Notes: generated by a model not told the origin, from the sequence alone. A DNA stretch of 11,234 nt from Candidatus Atribacteria bacterium (GCA_029982105.1 JARRCQ010000028.1:1-11234), one strand, 5' to 3'. Shown: positions 1 to 8,079, counted from the stretch's first letter. Numbers and translations are program-made.

Positions 1-53
1 TACAATTTTAGAAGAATAAAATATAGATGCTTGTATTTACTGGGTTTGAGGCA

Positions 54-470
54 TCAGAATGAGTAAAAATCAGCAAAAAGTGTCAAAGTCGGGAGCTCTA
101 TTTTATGTTCAACCCGAAACACAAAAGTAAGAGTCAAGCTAAAAGCAGAGCCTCCACTGCGTTTCCACCTTTATGGGATACTAAATCCATCTCCATAAAT
201 CCTACTTATTTTCATTCCAAATTTTCTTTCCTCACCAATCAATCTATACGCTCTACCAAAAATGTTTTTTTCGTAAACACACCTATCAGATTAGGAGAGT
301 AACCGTAAATATAATCACGATTGTATCTATTAATAGCTATTAAGTTATCGAGCCTTTCTGTCTTTTTCTTTTTTGGGTAACTTATCATATTCTTTAGTTG
401 CCTCATAAATAATTTCTCTTTGATTTTTAGTTGAGACAATTCGATCGGGTGCTATTTGGGTTCGGCAGTG
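54..470 (-). pseudogene. Decayed DDE transposase remnant (ISNCY-like)
   Basis: No frame is intact, but successive minus-strand frames give pieces in the order expected for an integrase-core transposase. First comes REIIYEATKEYDKLPKKEK (frame ending at 345). Next is LDNLIAINRYNRDYIYGY in another frame (239-439), resembling the N-terminal helix-turn-helix part ending in a GYNRDYL-like motif. Then MEMDLVSHKGGNA (about 158-196) matches the start of the catalytic core, where the first catalytic Asp lies in an E-x-D-x-V-x-H-x-G-G pattern. Last is FSLTLTFVFRVEHK (down to the stop at 54), resembling the strand after it. The pieces span about 0.4 kb against well over 1 kb for a full transposase, so there are internal deletions as well as frameshifts. 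I saw no terminal inverted repeats. The family name comes from remembered motifs, not a search. Confidence 0.55.
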
Positions 471-488
471 TTATTATATTACTATAAT
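456..488 (+). promoter_or_regulatory. Possible promoter of the dehydrogenase gene
   Basis: A perfect TATAAT lies at 483-488, about 32 bases before the TTG start of the downstream dehydrogenase. Candidate -35 sequences (TTGGGT at 456-461 or TTCGGC at 461-466) are poor in sequence or spacing. The -10 box is clear, but the promoter as a whole is only suggestive. If used, transcription would start near 495 and the leader would be about 25 nt, just long enough for the ribosome binding site at 504-512. Confidence 0.4.
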
Positions 489-519
489 GTAATTTTACTA
501 AAGAAGGGAGGTACTATAA

Positions 520-1623
520 TTGAGCAAAGTTCAAACCTTGGGTGATATTCCCAAAAAGATGAAAGCAGTGGTTAACTATGCACCAGGAGACTTCCGGTTA
601 GAGGAAGTGGATGTCCCTCAGATTGGGGAAGGAGAGGTACTCCTTAGGGTTGGTGGTTGTGGTATATGTGCTGGCGATGTAAAAACTTTTCATGGAGCTC
701 CTCGTATTTGGGGAGGTAATGGCCAACCAGCTTATATTTCTACTCCGGTGATACCTGGGCATGAGTTTTATGGACAAGTAGTAGCTTTAGGTGAAGGGGC
801 AGGAGAGAAGTATGGCTTAAAATTAGGAGACTGGGCGGTTTCAGAACAGATTGTCCCCTGTGGTAAATGCCGTTATTGTCTTAGAGGACAGTATTGGATG
901 TGTGAGGTGCATAATATTTATGGATTCCAAAAAGGAGTAGCTGATGGAGGATTTGCTGAATATATCCGTCTTCCTAAAACGGCTATAAATTACAAACTTC
1001 CTGATAAGTTTCCTCTCCAGTTAGGTCCTTATGTAGAGCCCTTAGGGTGTGCTATTCATGCTGTAGAGCGAGCTGATATTCAGCTGGAGGATTTTGTAGT
1101 AGTTGCTGGTCTGGGCACTTTGGGCTTGGGGATGCTTCAAGCAGCTCGACTCAAACACCCTTCTATGTTAGTAGCTGTGGACCTCAAACCTAAAAGATTA
1201 GAATTAGCTAAGCGTTTAGGTGCTGATTTAGCTCTTAATCCTGCTGAGGAAGATGTAGTAGCACGAGTGAAAGATTTAACTGATGGTTATGGTTGCGATG
1301 TCTATATCCATGCCAGTGGTAGCCCCAAAGGAGTAATTCAAGGATTGTCTATGATTAGAAAATTAGGTAGATATGTAGAATTCAGTGTATTTAATGAACC
1401 TACCACAGTGGATTGGAGTATCATTGGTGACGTAAAAGAGTTGGATATCAGAGGAGCTCATTTATCTCCTTATACTTATCCTCTGGCTATTAAGTTTTTG
1501 GCCGATGGAACAGTAAAAGCTGATGAGATTATAACCCATGAATTTCCTCTTACTGAATTTAAAAAAGCAATGGAAGTAGCAGAAAAAGGAGAAGATGCTA
1601 TAAAAGTAGTGCTTAAGCCTTAG
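520..1623 (+). CDS. Zinc-dependent medium-chain polyol/threonine-type dehydrogenase
   Basis: Cytosolic NAD-dependent alcohol dehydrogenase of the medium-chain family, 367 residues, the usual length. The GroES-like N-terminal half carries the catalytic zinc ligands Cys50 (in GGCGICAGD), His81 and Glu82 (GHEFYG) and Glu173 (VEPLGCAIHA). The structural zinc lobe has four cysteines, Cys114, 117, 120 and 128. The Rossmann half has the nucleotide loop GLGTLG (197-202), with Asp221 at the end of the next strand, which favours NAD over NADP. The TTG start follows AAGGGAGGT (504-512) by 7 nt. An ATG at residue 14 is the alternative, but it lacks this site. The sequence resembles the erythritol/threitol and threonine dehydrogenase branch, but substrate cannot be assigned. 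The gene stands alone: a decayed transposase lies upstream and a shared terminator separates it from the converging mutS2 operon. Confidence 0.9.
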   Translation: MSKVQTLGDIPKKMKAVVNYAPGDFRLEEVDVPQIGEGEVLLRVGGCGICAGDVKTFHGAPRIWGGNGQPAYISTPVIPGHEFYGQVVALGEGAGEKYGLKLGDWAVSEQIVPCGKCRYCLRGQYWMCEVHNIYGFQKGVADGGFAEYIRLPKTAINYKLPDKFPLQLGPYVEPLGCAIHAVERADIQLEDFVVVAGLGTLGLGMLQAARLKHPSMLVAVDLKPKRLELAKRLGADLALNPAEEDVVARVKDLTDGYGCDVYIHASGSPKGVIQGLSMIRKLGRYVEFSVFNEPTTVDWSIIGDVKELDIRGAHLSPYTYPLAIKFLADGTVKADEIITHEFPLTEFKKAMEVAEKGEDAIKVVLKP

Positions 1624-1650
1624 TAATATGTTGTTCAGTGCTGTTTAAAC

Positions 1651-1677
1651 AAAAAGGCGGAGCACTTCCGCCTTTTT
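1651..1677. terminator. Bidirectional intrinsic terminator
   Basis: A perfect 11-bp stem pairs AAAAAGGCGGA (1651-1661) with its complement at 1667-1677, with a 5-nt loop. On the plus strand the stem's closing T5 continues into GTTTTTT. On the minus strand it ends in T5 followed by GTTT. It sits between the converging dehydrogenase gene and mutS2 and should end both transcripts. Confidence 0.92.
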
Positions 1678-1739
1678 GTTTTTTCATTGGGTTATTGCCG
1701 ACTTTGGTGTTCCGGTATTGTGGTATATTGCAAAACTTG

Positions 1740-4097
1740 TTAGGCTTTCAAAGTAACTACAGTTACCCCTGCTCCTCCTTCTTCGGGATACCCTAAGCGG
1801 AAACTTTCTACAGCAGGGTGACTGCGCAAAAATTGATGAGTAGCTTCGCGGAGAATTCCTTCCCCTTTCCCATGGATGACGTAGACGGTTTGGAATCCAG
1901 CCAAAATTACCTGGTCAAAATATCTCTCTAACTTTTCTAAAGCTTCTGCTCGATTGAGCATCCTTATTTCTATCCGGTTTTCAATCCGAGGTGCAGGAGA
2001 AGAATAACCGACCACCGAAGAAGGTAAATTATTTTGTTCTCTCTCTTCATTTATTGTTTTCTGGAGATGAGAAAAAGAAGTTTTAACCTTCCTTCCTTCT
2101 ACTTCTACCACTGCTTCCTTCTTTTTGAAGTCTAAAGAAACAACCTTACCTTCTCCTCGAAGAAAGTCTACTGTTACCATCTCTCCCTCTTGCCAATTTT
2201 CCTCTGAAGAAGAAATTTCTGTATTATGAGCTAACTCTTGCCACCGCTTTTCTTCCTCCCTCAAGCGTCTTTTTAACTTTTGATATTCTTCTTGATTTAA
2301 CCTTTCTTCTTTTCTTAACTTTCCCACCAGCTGTGATATTTCTCTCTGAGTTTGGCGGAGATAGTTAGTGAACTCTTCTCTTTCTTCTCTTTCTATTTTT
2401 TCCCTTCTCTTCTCCAATTCTTTTTCTTTTTGTTTCAGTTTTTCCTCTTTTTCTGTTAACTCTTCTATTTTTCTTTGGTATTCTTCTGCTAATTGGTTTA
2501 AATACTCCCGACGCTCCGATAGAGCAAGGAGAAGTTGATTAAATTCCCACTCTTTTTTATCTACAATGGCCAGGGCTGCTTGTACTATCTCTTGGGGAAT
2601 CCCCACTCTTTCGGCAATATGAATCCCATAACTTGGTCCAATTTCTCCCAATACTAATTTATAAGTAGGCTCTAGAGTTTGAGGATTAAAAGCTAAAGAA
2701 GCTGGAATTGCTCCCTCTTCTTGAAAAGCATATTGCTTAATCGCTGGAAGATGAGTGGTTACTAAGGTAGCAATACTCCTTTTCCGGAGGTATTGAAGAA
2801 TGGCTATAGCTAAAGCAGAACCTTCCTCTGGGTCTGTTCCTCCTCCCAATTCATCAATTAAAAATAAAGCTGGACTCTCAACTTCCTGTAATGCTTTTTT
2901 TAAACTATTAAGGCGATAGGTAAAAGTGCTTAATTCGTTTTCCAAATCTTGATGATCACCGATGTCTACAAAGAGGTAACGATAAAGAGGAAGAGATGAA
3001 CCTTCTTCTAAGGGAGCCGGAATACCACAGAAAGTTAAAAAAACTATCAAAGCCACACTTTTTAAAAGGACTGTTTTACCACCAGCGTTGGGTCCACTTA
3101 TTACTAAGATAGATTTATCGGGAGATAGTTCTAAATCAAAAGGAACTGCTTTTTCTCCCAATAGGGGATGATGGCCACCTCTAATTACCAGTTTTTCTCC
3201 CCACTGAGGCACTTTCCCCCTCCACGATTTACCTAAGATAGCTTTAGCCTGTAATAAATCCAGGTAAATTAGGGCTTCATAACTCTCTTTTATTTCTTCT
3301 AAATAAGGACGAAGCTCAGAAGTGAGCTCTTGTAATAGGCGAGCGATTTCCTCTTCTTCTTGTAGAAGGTTGAATTCCAGTTCATTATCCAATTCTAAAA
3401 TCTTAGCTGGCTCGATAAAAACAGTGGAACCACTGGAAGAATAATCTATTATTAAACCCTCTATAGCATTACGATATTGAATTTTTAAAGGTATGACATA
3501 TCTTCCTCTTCTTTGAGTGTAAGTTCTATCTTGAAGAAGAGGAGCTAACCGGGAACTGTTGAGTAGGTCTTCTAACTCTCTTCCAATTCTATCTTGAAGA
3601 AATTTAATCCTCTTCCTCAAGGACCAAAGCCTATCGCTTGCTGTGTCTAAGATGTAGCCCTCCTTAGAAATAATCTTTTCCATTTTCTTTACTAGAGGGC
3701 GAAAATTTTTGATTTTATCGAAATAAGGAAAAAGGGAGGAATACTTTTCTTTTGTTTTTCGTTCTTTTGCCTCTTCTTGAATTTCTATAGTTAATCGAAA
3801 AAAATTTAAAATTTCTATTAGATTTTCTAAACCCAGGGAAGAGCCTACTACTTCTATTCGAGGAAAGAGAGGGCGAAGGTCAGATAACCCCCGAAGACTA
3901 AAAGAGCCATCGAATTGAATCATATCTAAGATTTCTCGAGCTTCTTGAATTTTAGAATAAGCTTCTTCGGGGGAAAACGGAGTAATAGAGTAAGCTAATT
4001 CTCGAGTTGGGGGAGAAGAACAGAGAGATGCCAATCTTTCTACAATCTTATCCCAGTCAAAAGTGTCGAGAACTAGAGGAGAAAGGTTTATACCCAT
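1740..4097 (-). CDS. mutS2: MutS2 family ATPase with Smr domain
   Basis: DNA/ribosome-associated ATPase of the MutS2 family. Known members suppress homologous recombination or rescue collided ribosomes; which applies here cannot be told. The ATG at 4097 gives 785 residues, the length of the Bacillus protein. An upstream ATG at 4157 adds 20 residues but overlaps cvpA by 70 nt and is less likely. Order: core lever/clamp region (1-310), Walker A GPNAGGKT (335-342), the DIGD and STFTYRL signature (about 378-396), Walker B LFLIDELGGGTDP (411-423), the TTHL switch histidine (about 449), a long charged coiled coil (about 520-625), a small beta domain (636-680) and a C-terminal Smr domain (about 707-785) with HGKGEGILR. 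The usual Smr LDLRG motif reads IEIRM here. It is the last gene of the operon, its start overlaps the cvpA end by 10 nt, and AAGGGA (4102-4107) serves as ribosome binding site. Confidence 0.95.
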   Translation of the reverse strand: MGINLSPLVLDTFDWDKIVERLASLCSSPPTRELAYSITPFSPEEAYSKIQEAREILDMIQFDGSFSLRGLSDLRPLFPRIEVVGSSLGLENLIEILNFFRLTIEIQEEAKERKTKEKYSSLFPYFDKIKNFRPLVKKMEKIISKEGYILDTASDRLWSLRKRIKFLQDRIGRELEDLLNSSRLAPLLQDRTYTQRRGRYVIPLKIQYRNAIEGLIIDYSSSGSTVFIEPAKILELDNELEFNLLQEEEEIARLLQELTSELRPYLEEIKESYEALIYLDLLQAKAILGKSWRGKVPQWGEKLVIRGGHHPLLGEKAVPFDLELSPDKSILVISGPNAGGKTVLLKSVALIVFLTFCGIPAPLEEGSSLPLYRYLFVDIGDHQDLENELSTFTYRLNSLKKALQEVESPALFLIDELGGGTDPEEGSALAIAILQYLRKRSIATLVTTHLPAIKQYAFQEEGAIPASLAFNPQTLEPTYKLVLGEIGPSYGIHIAERVGIPQEIVQAALAIVDKKEWEFNQLLLALSERREYLNQLAEEYQRKIEELTEKEEKLKQKEKELEKRREKIEREEREEFTNYLRQTQREISQLVGKLRKEERLNQEEYQKLKRRLREEEKRWQELAHNTEISSSEENWQEGEMVTVDFLRGEGKVVSLDFKKKEAVVEVEGRKVKTSFSHLQKTINEEREQNNLPSSVVGYSSPAPRIENRIEIRMLNRAEALEKLERYFDQVILAGFQTVYVIHGKGEGILREATHQFLRSHPAVESFRLGYPEEGGAGVTVVTLKA

Positions 4098-4623
4098 CCT
4101 ATCCCTTTTTGTAAAATCCCCTGGAGAAATTGAAGGTGAGGAATCTTTAATACCCACTCATATAAATAAATCAGCAGGGGTTGAGTTAATCGAAGATAAA
4201 AGGAGGAACTATAAATATTTTGATTCACTACTGGAAAATAGGAAAGATTAAGGAGGAGAAGAGTAATAAGCAACATCCACAAAATCCCCTTAGCTATTCC
4301 TACCACTGAACCTAAAATAGAGTCTACCCATACTATATCTAAGCTTTTAAATATCCACCGAAACCGCACCCCTAACCAGGAGGAAGCTATACTATAGGTA
4401 AAAAAATAAGGAAAAACCCTAAGGGGGAAAACCAAATATAATACTTACCAAATAAATTAGCAAAAAAACCACCTATTACAGGATAATACTGTAGACCTAT
4501 CAGCAATCCGCCCAAAAAGCCTATCAGCCCCAGAACTTCCTTGCTAAAACCTCGTAAAGCACTTCTTATAATATTTGCACCTAATAATATTAGGCCTACG
4601 ATAGAATACCAATCTATGGTCAA
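4088..4623 (-). CDS. cvpA: CvpA family membrane protein, split by a -1 frame change
   Basis: Integral membrane protein of the CvpA/YshB family. Frame one runs from the TTG at 4623 and would stop after 78 residues at 4387. The rest of the protein lies in the -1 frame and ends at 4088. Joined at 4399, the product is 178 residues, matching the family's usual length of about 175-180. Four hydrophobic segments are visible, at about residues 5-22, 30-48, 62-82 and 105-127. The family-like stretch VDSILGSVVGIAKGIL starts near residue 100, in the second frame. The start overlaps the pheT stop (TTGA, 4620-4623), with GGGAGG (4637-4642) upstream. The pheT-cvpA-mutS2 order matches other Bacillota, where zapA and polX may be interspersed. 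The break could be a sequencing or assembly deletion in the T7 run, a real mutation or recoding. Members of this family are linked to colicin V production and envelope functions, but the role is not settled. Confidence 0.85.
4399..4405 (-). other. Candidate -1 slippery heptamer T TTT TTA in cvpA
   Basis: In the reading frame of the cvpA N-terminal part the codons read ATT TTT TTA CCT. This places the heptamer T TTT TTA in the X XXY YYZ phase needed for tandem -1 slippage. After slippage the next codon is ACC and reading continues TYSIASSWLG into the second half. One extra T in the T7 run (4400-4406) would restore the same frame, so a sequence error or mutation is the competing explanation. 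Confidence 0.45.
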
Positions 4624-6971
4624 AAATTAACTAATTCCTCCCGCAGAAGCACGCCTTCTTTTACTTTGAGGTGGGCTTTAATTTTTTGTATCCATCTATC
4701 TACTTCTTCATCATTCAGAGTCCTATCCGGGGAACGAAAAGTAATCCGGAAGGAAAAATTTTTCTTACCCTGAGGGACATTTTTCCCCTGGAAAAGGTCA
4801 AAAAGCTCTACCTTTTCCACCTCCATCTGCTCCTGGGAAATGGTTTGAGCTACTAATCCTTCTATTTCTCCCCATCTGGTAGCCTCGTCTACCAAAAGAG
4901 AAATATCTCTAATCACAGAGGGAAAAGTAACTATTTCTTTCAGTTGAAAAGCTTTTTCTTCCCTGCTGGTTAACCAATCCAGATTAAACTCTGCTATATA
5001 TATTTTACCCCAAAAACCCCATTCTTTAATCCAAGAAGGGGATAGGAGGCCTCCTCTTCCTACTTCTTTTCCCGAAATATCTACTAGAAAAGAGCAAGAA
5101 GGCTCTAAAGCAAATCCCCTTCCTTCTTGGAAGCAGATTTCTTCCTCTCTAAAACCAGCTATTTCCAGAAGCTCCTCTACCAGACCTTTTAACGAGAAAA
5201 TGTCTACTTCTCCACTTTTCTGCCACAGAGGGGGCAGCAAATAGCCAGTTAAAGCCATAAATAGTCTTTCTTCTTCTTGAAAAAGAGCATTTATTCCTCT
5301 TCGGAATACTTTTCCTATTTCGAATAATCCCCAATTATTTCTTCCTCGGGTGATATTAATCTTTAACACTTCTAGAGCAGATAAAAGAAGATGAGGACGG
5401 AGATAAGATTGTTCCTGAGAAAGGGGATTTTTTATCTCTATTCCTTTTTCTTTCTCGCCCCATAGATCTATTACCTCAGGACTAATTAGGGGAAAACTTA
5501 CAATTTCTTTTAATCCTTTATCTACTAAATGCTTTCTCAGTTTTTCTTCTTTAATTCTCTTTTTATCTTGGTTTCCCGGGTCAAAGGGAAACTGGGGAAG
5601 GCGGGGAATGATTTTATCATAACCGTATATTCGGCCTATTTCTTCAGCAATGTCCACAGGGAGATAAATATCACTTCGCCAGCTGGGAACTGTAACCTGA
5701 ATTGTTTCTTCTCCCCGAATAGAATTTACCTCAAAACCTAATCCGGTCAAAATCTTTATCATTTCTTCTTTTTCTATAGAATACCCTAAGGTTTTTTCTA
5801 CCTCTTCGGGGACAAAAGATACTTTCCTTTCTTCTTTGGAAGGGTTACCGGTTATTAACCAACCTGAAGCAGGTTCTCCATCTTTTCCCAAAAGGTGAAG
5901 CACCCGACTGGAAGCGTAAATTACTTTTTCCGGGTCTACTCCTCGCTCAAAACGAGCTGAGGCATCGGTTCTCAGTCCTAAAGCTTTAGCTGTTTTTCTT
6001 ACTGCTACCCGGTCAAAAATAGCTGCTTCTAAAAATACCTCTGAAGTGAAAGGAGTAATTTCACTTTCTTTTCCTCCCATTACCCCAGCTATACCTATGG
6101 GGCGCTCCGTATCAGCTATTACTAACATCCCCGAAGATAATTCTCTTTCTACCCCATCAATAGTTATCAGCTTTTCTCCTTCTCTTGCTCTTCTTACTAT
6201 TATCTTTCTTCCTTTAATAACTGAGGCATCGAAAGCATGTAGAGGTTGGCCAATTTCCATCATCACTAAATTGGTGAAGTCCACTACGTTGTTAATAGGT
6301 CTCAAGCCTAAGAAAGAGAGTTCTTTTAAAACCCACCAAGGGGAAGGGCGAATAGAAATCCGTCTTAAGTGCTTTCCAGTATAATAGGGACAGAGGTCTG
6401 GCGCTTGATTTTCTAAACTAAAATCGGAAGAGGCATCGGTTTCTTCATAATCCGCCTGAGGAATCTGCCACTTTAAACCCAACTTTGCTCCTACTTCTCG
6501 AGCTAAACCCAGACAGGAAAGACAATCTCCACGGTTAGCAGTGACTTCTATATCTAGGACTATATCATCATCGTCTAAGAGAAGAGAAGTAACGTCTTCT
6601 CCTTCTTCTGCTGAGAAGGGGAAGGGAATCAAAAAATCTATGGTTTCCTCTTTTCCTTTTTCCCAGGGTAAGAAATGAAGAATACCTTTTTCTACACCTA
6701 CTATAATTTTAGTTTCTACTTCTGGTATTCCCCAGTTATTTACTTTTATCTTCTCAGTCTTTCCTCGAAAATGAACTTCTCCTTCGGAATAAAGCATCCC
6801 CTTTTTTACGTTATTTAATGTAGCTACCATAAGAGGAAAGGGGAACAACTCCTTAGCTTTCCAGGTTTTTTCTACTGTTAACCCTTGCTCAGTAAGAAGG
6901 GTAATTAATTCTTCTCCAGGAAGATTCAAATCAGGTAGGAATTTTTTTAGAATACTATAAGAAATTCTCAT
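4620..6971 (-). CDS. pheT: Phenylalanyl-tRNA synthetase beta subunit
   Basis: Beta chain of the cytosolic (alpha-beta)2 enzyme that charges tRNA-Phe. At 783 residues it is near the usual length of about 800. Domains visible: a short N-terminal region starting MRISYSILKKFLPDLNL, a region at about 40-150 where the EMAP-II/OB tRNA-binding domain should be, the B3/B4 editing domain (about 196-370, with GLRPINNVVDFTN, GQPLHAFDA and GVMGG), the B5 helical DNA-binding-like domain (about 384-455, with VPSWRSDI and IAEEIGRIYGYDKI), the catalytic-like core (about 470-680, including YLRPHLLLSALEVL) and the C-terminal FDX-ACB anticodon-binding domain (about 682-780, from TFPSVIRDISLLV). The second region lacks the familiar HPxADKL and CGAPNV signatures. 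The ATG at 6971 follows GAGGA and AAGG, 17 nt after pheS. The stop overlaps the cvpA start. Confidence 0.97.
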   Translation of the reverse strand: MRISYSILKKFLPDLNLPGEELITLLTEQGLTVEKTWKAKELFPFPLMVATLNNVKKGMLYSEGEVHFRGKTEKIKVNNWGIPEVETKIIVGVEKGILHFLPWEKGKEETIDFLIPFPFSAEEGEDVTSLLLDDDDIVLDIEVTANRGDCLSCLGLAREVGAKLGLKWQIPQADYEETDASSDFSLENQAPDLCPYYTGKHLRRISIRPSPWWVLKELSFLGLRPINNVVDFTNLVMMEIGQPLHAFDASVIKGRKIIVRRAREGEKLITIDGVERELSSGMLVIADTERPIGIAGVMGGKESEITPFTSEVFLEAAIFDRVAVRKTAKALGLRTDASARFERGVDPEKVIYASSRVLHLLGKDGEPASGWLITGNPSKEERKVSFVPEEVEKTLGYSIEKEEMIKILTGLGFEVNSIRGEETIQVTVPSWRSDIYLPVDIAEEIGRIYGYDKIIPRLPQFPFDPGNQDKKRIKEEKLRKHLVDKGLKEIVSFPLISPEVIDLWGEKEKGIEIKNPLSQEQSYLRPHLLLSALEVLKINITRGRNNWGLFEIGKVFRRGINALFQEEERLFMALTGYLLPPLWQKSGEVDIFSLKGLVEELLEIAGFREEEICFQEGRGFALEPSCSFLVDISGKEVGRGGLLSPSWIKEWGFWGKIYIAEFNLDWLTSREEKAFQLKEIVTFPSVIRDISLLVDEATRWGEIEGLVAQTISQEQMEVEKVELFDLFQGKNVPQGKKNFSFRITFRSPDRTLNDEEVDRWIQKIKAHLKVKEGVLLREELVNF

Positions 6972-6988
6972 AAAACCTTAGTCCTCGC

Positions 6989-7999
6989 CTAAAAAGTATT
7001 AAATTGTTCCAAAAACTGCACATCGTTTTCCATAAACCACCTTATGTCTTTTATGCCAAATTTAAGCATGGCAACCCTTTCTACTCCCATTCCAAAGGCG
7101 AACCCTCGTACCTTTTGAGGGTCATAGCCAGCATGTACAAAAACCTGGGGATGAACCAGACCGGCGCCTAAAATTTCTAACCATCCACTATATCCACAAG
7201 AGCGGCAGCCCTTACCACCGCACACTCCACAGGAGACATCCACTTCGGCGCTGGGTTCAGTAAAAGGAAAGTATCCCGGGCGAAATCGTGTTTTTCTATC
7301 TTCACCGAAAAAACGATGTACGAAAACCTCCAGAGTACCTTTCAAGTCTCCCATAGAAATATCTTGAGCTACTACTAAGCCCTCTATTTGATGAAACATA
7401 GGGCTATGAGTAGCATCGAAAGCATCTCGACGGTAGCATTTCCCCGGAACTACTACTTTAAAAGGTGGTTTTAGCTTTTCCATCACCCGAATTTGGGCAG
7501 GAGAAGTATGAGTGCGAAGTAAGTAACCGGGAGCTAAGTAAAAAGAATCCTGGTCGTCACGGGCTGGATGGTCAGGAGGAATATTCAAAGCTTCGAAATT
7601 ATAAAATTCAGTTTCTATCTCCGGCCCTTCTTCTACTCGGAACCCCAGACTCTCAAAGATAGTTAAAATCCAATCTCGAGTAAGGAGAACAGGATGAAAA
7701 GAACCCAACCATCCTTTCTTTCCCGGAAGAGTGATATCAATTTCTGATTTTTCCTCGGTGGAGAGAAGTTCCTGATATTTTTTTTCCAGCAACTCTTCCA
7801 TTTCTTTTTTAAGCTGATTAATCTTTTTGCCCCAAACTCTTTTCTCTTCCGGAGGTAGTTCTTTTAACTTATTTAAAAATTCTCCCCACCGGCTTTTTTT
7901 CCCTATATATTTACCCTTTAAGTAATTCCAATCGCTCAGGGTGGTAGTTTTTTTAATCTCTTCCTGAAAACTTTCCCAATATTCTTCTAATTCTTGCAA
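6989..7999 (-). CDS. pheS: Phenylalanyl-tRNA synthetase alpha subunit
   Basis: Catalytic alpha chain of the synthetase, a class II aminoacyl-tRNA synthetase partnering with PheT. I place the start at the TTG at 7999, giving 336 residues, because GGAGG (8007-8011) sits 7 nt upstream. A TTG at 8050 in the same frame would lie inside an inverted repeat and lacks such a site. The N-terminal 85 residues form the basic coiled-coil arm that binds tRNA. Motif 1 begins near HPVLL (102). Motif 2 contains GKCYRRDAFDATHSPMFHQ (from 186) and FPFTEPSAEVDV. A four-cysteine CxxC-CxxC cluster lies at 257-268, as in many Bacillota PheS. Motif 3 is GFAFGMGVERVAMLKFG (from 299). It follows rplT after 80 nt and precedes pheT by 17 nt. 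No T-box sequence was seen upstream. Confidence 0.97.
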   Translation of the reverse strand: MQELEEYWESFQEEIKKTTTLSDWNYLKGKYIGKKSRWGEFLNKLKELPPEEKRVWGKKINQLKKEMEELLEKKYQELLSTEEKSEIDITLPGKKGWLGSFHPVLLTRDWILTIFESLGFRVEEGPEIETEFYNFEALNIPPDHPARDDQDSFYLAPGYLLRTHTSPAQIRVMEKLKPPFKVVVPGKCYRRDAFDATHSPMFHQIEGLVVAQDISMGDLKGTLEVFVHRFFGEDRKTRFRPGYFPFTEPSAEVDVSCGVCGGKGCRSCGYSGWLEILGAGLVHPQVFVHAGYDPQKVRGFAFGMGVERVAMLKFGIKDIRWFMENDVQFLEQFNTF

Positions 8000-8006
8000 G
8001 ATGTTT

Positions 8007-8011
8007 CCTCC
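8007..8011 (-). promoter_or_regulatory. Ribosome binding site deciding the pheS start
   Basis: GGAGG lies 7 nt before TTG 7999 and inside the longer reading frame that starts at 8050. Its spacing fits only the downstream TTG, so the upstream 17 codons are probably leader. Confidence 0.8.
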
Positions 8012-8016
8012 ATTCC

Positions 8017-8060
8017 CATAAAATAATTGGAAAACTGTGGTAGTTTCCAATTATTTTATG
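8017..8060. repeat. Perfect 17-bp inverted repeat in the rplT-pheS gap
   Basis: CATAAAATAATTGGAAA at 8017-8033 is exactly repeated in inverse at 8044-8060 around a 10-nt centre. In the operon transcript it would form a long, mostly A-U hairpin ending 5 nt before the pheS GGAGG. No U-run follows, so it is not an ordinary terminator. It could be a processing site, a translational control hairpin or an operator. This is also where the attenuator of E. coli pheST lies, but no Phe-rich leader peptide is visible here. Confidence 0.85.
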
Positions 8061-8079
8061 AAAGGACAAAATCTAAAAT

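Noticed and set aside
105-302. 65-residue plus-strand reading frame
   Set aside because: Antisense to the transposase remnant, with no ribosome binding site and no recognisable motif.
4098-4157. 20-residue N-terminal extension of MutS2 from ATG 4157
   Set aside because: It overlaps the cvpA coding end by 70 nt. The ATG at 4097 gives the family length and N-terminus.
6046-6384. 112-residue plus-strand reading frame
   Set aside because: Lies antisense inside the well-conserved editing domain of pheT; no supporting signal.
8000-8050. 17-residue N-terminal extension of PheS from TTG 8050
   Set aside because: It begins inside the inverted repeat and contains the GGAGG that fits the TTG at 7999.
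8000-8079. T-box or Phe leader-peptide attenuator before pheS
   Set aside because: No T-box-like sequence, no run of Phe codons with a start, and no U-tail after the hairpin.
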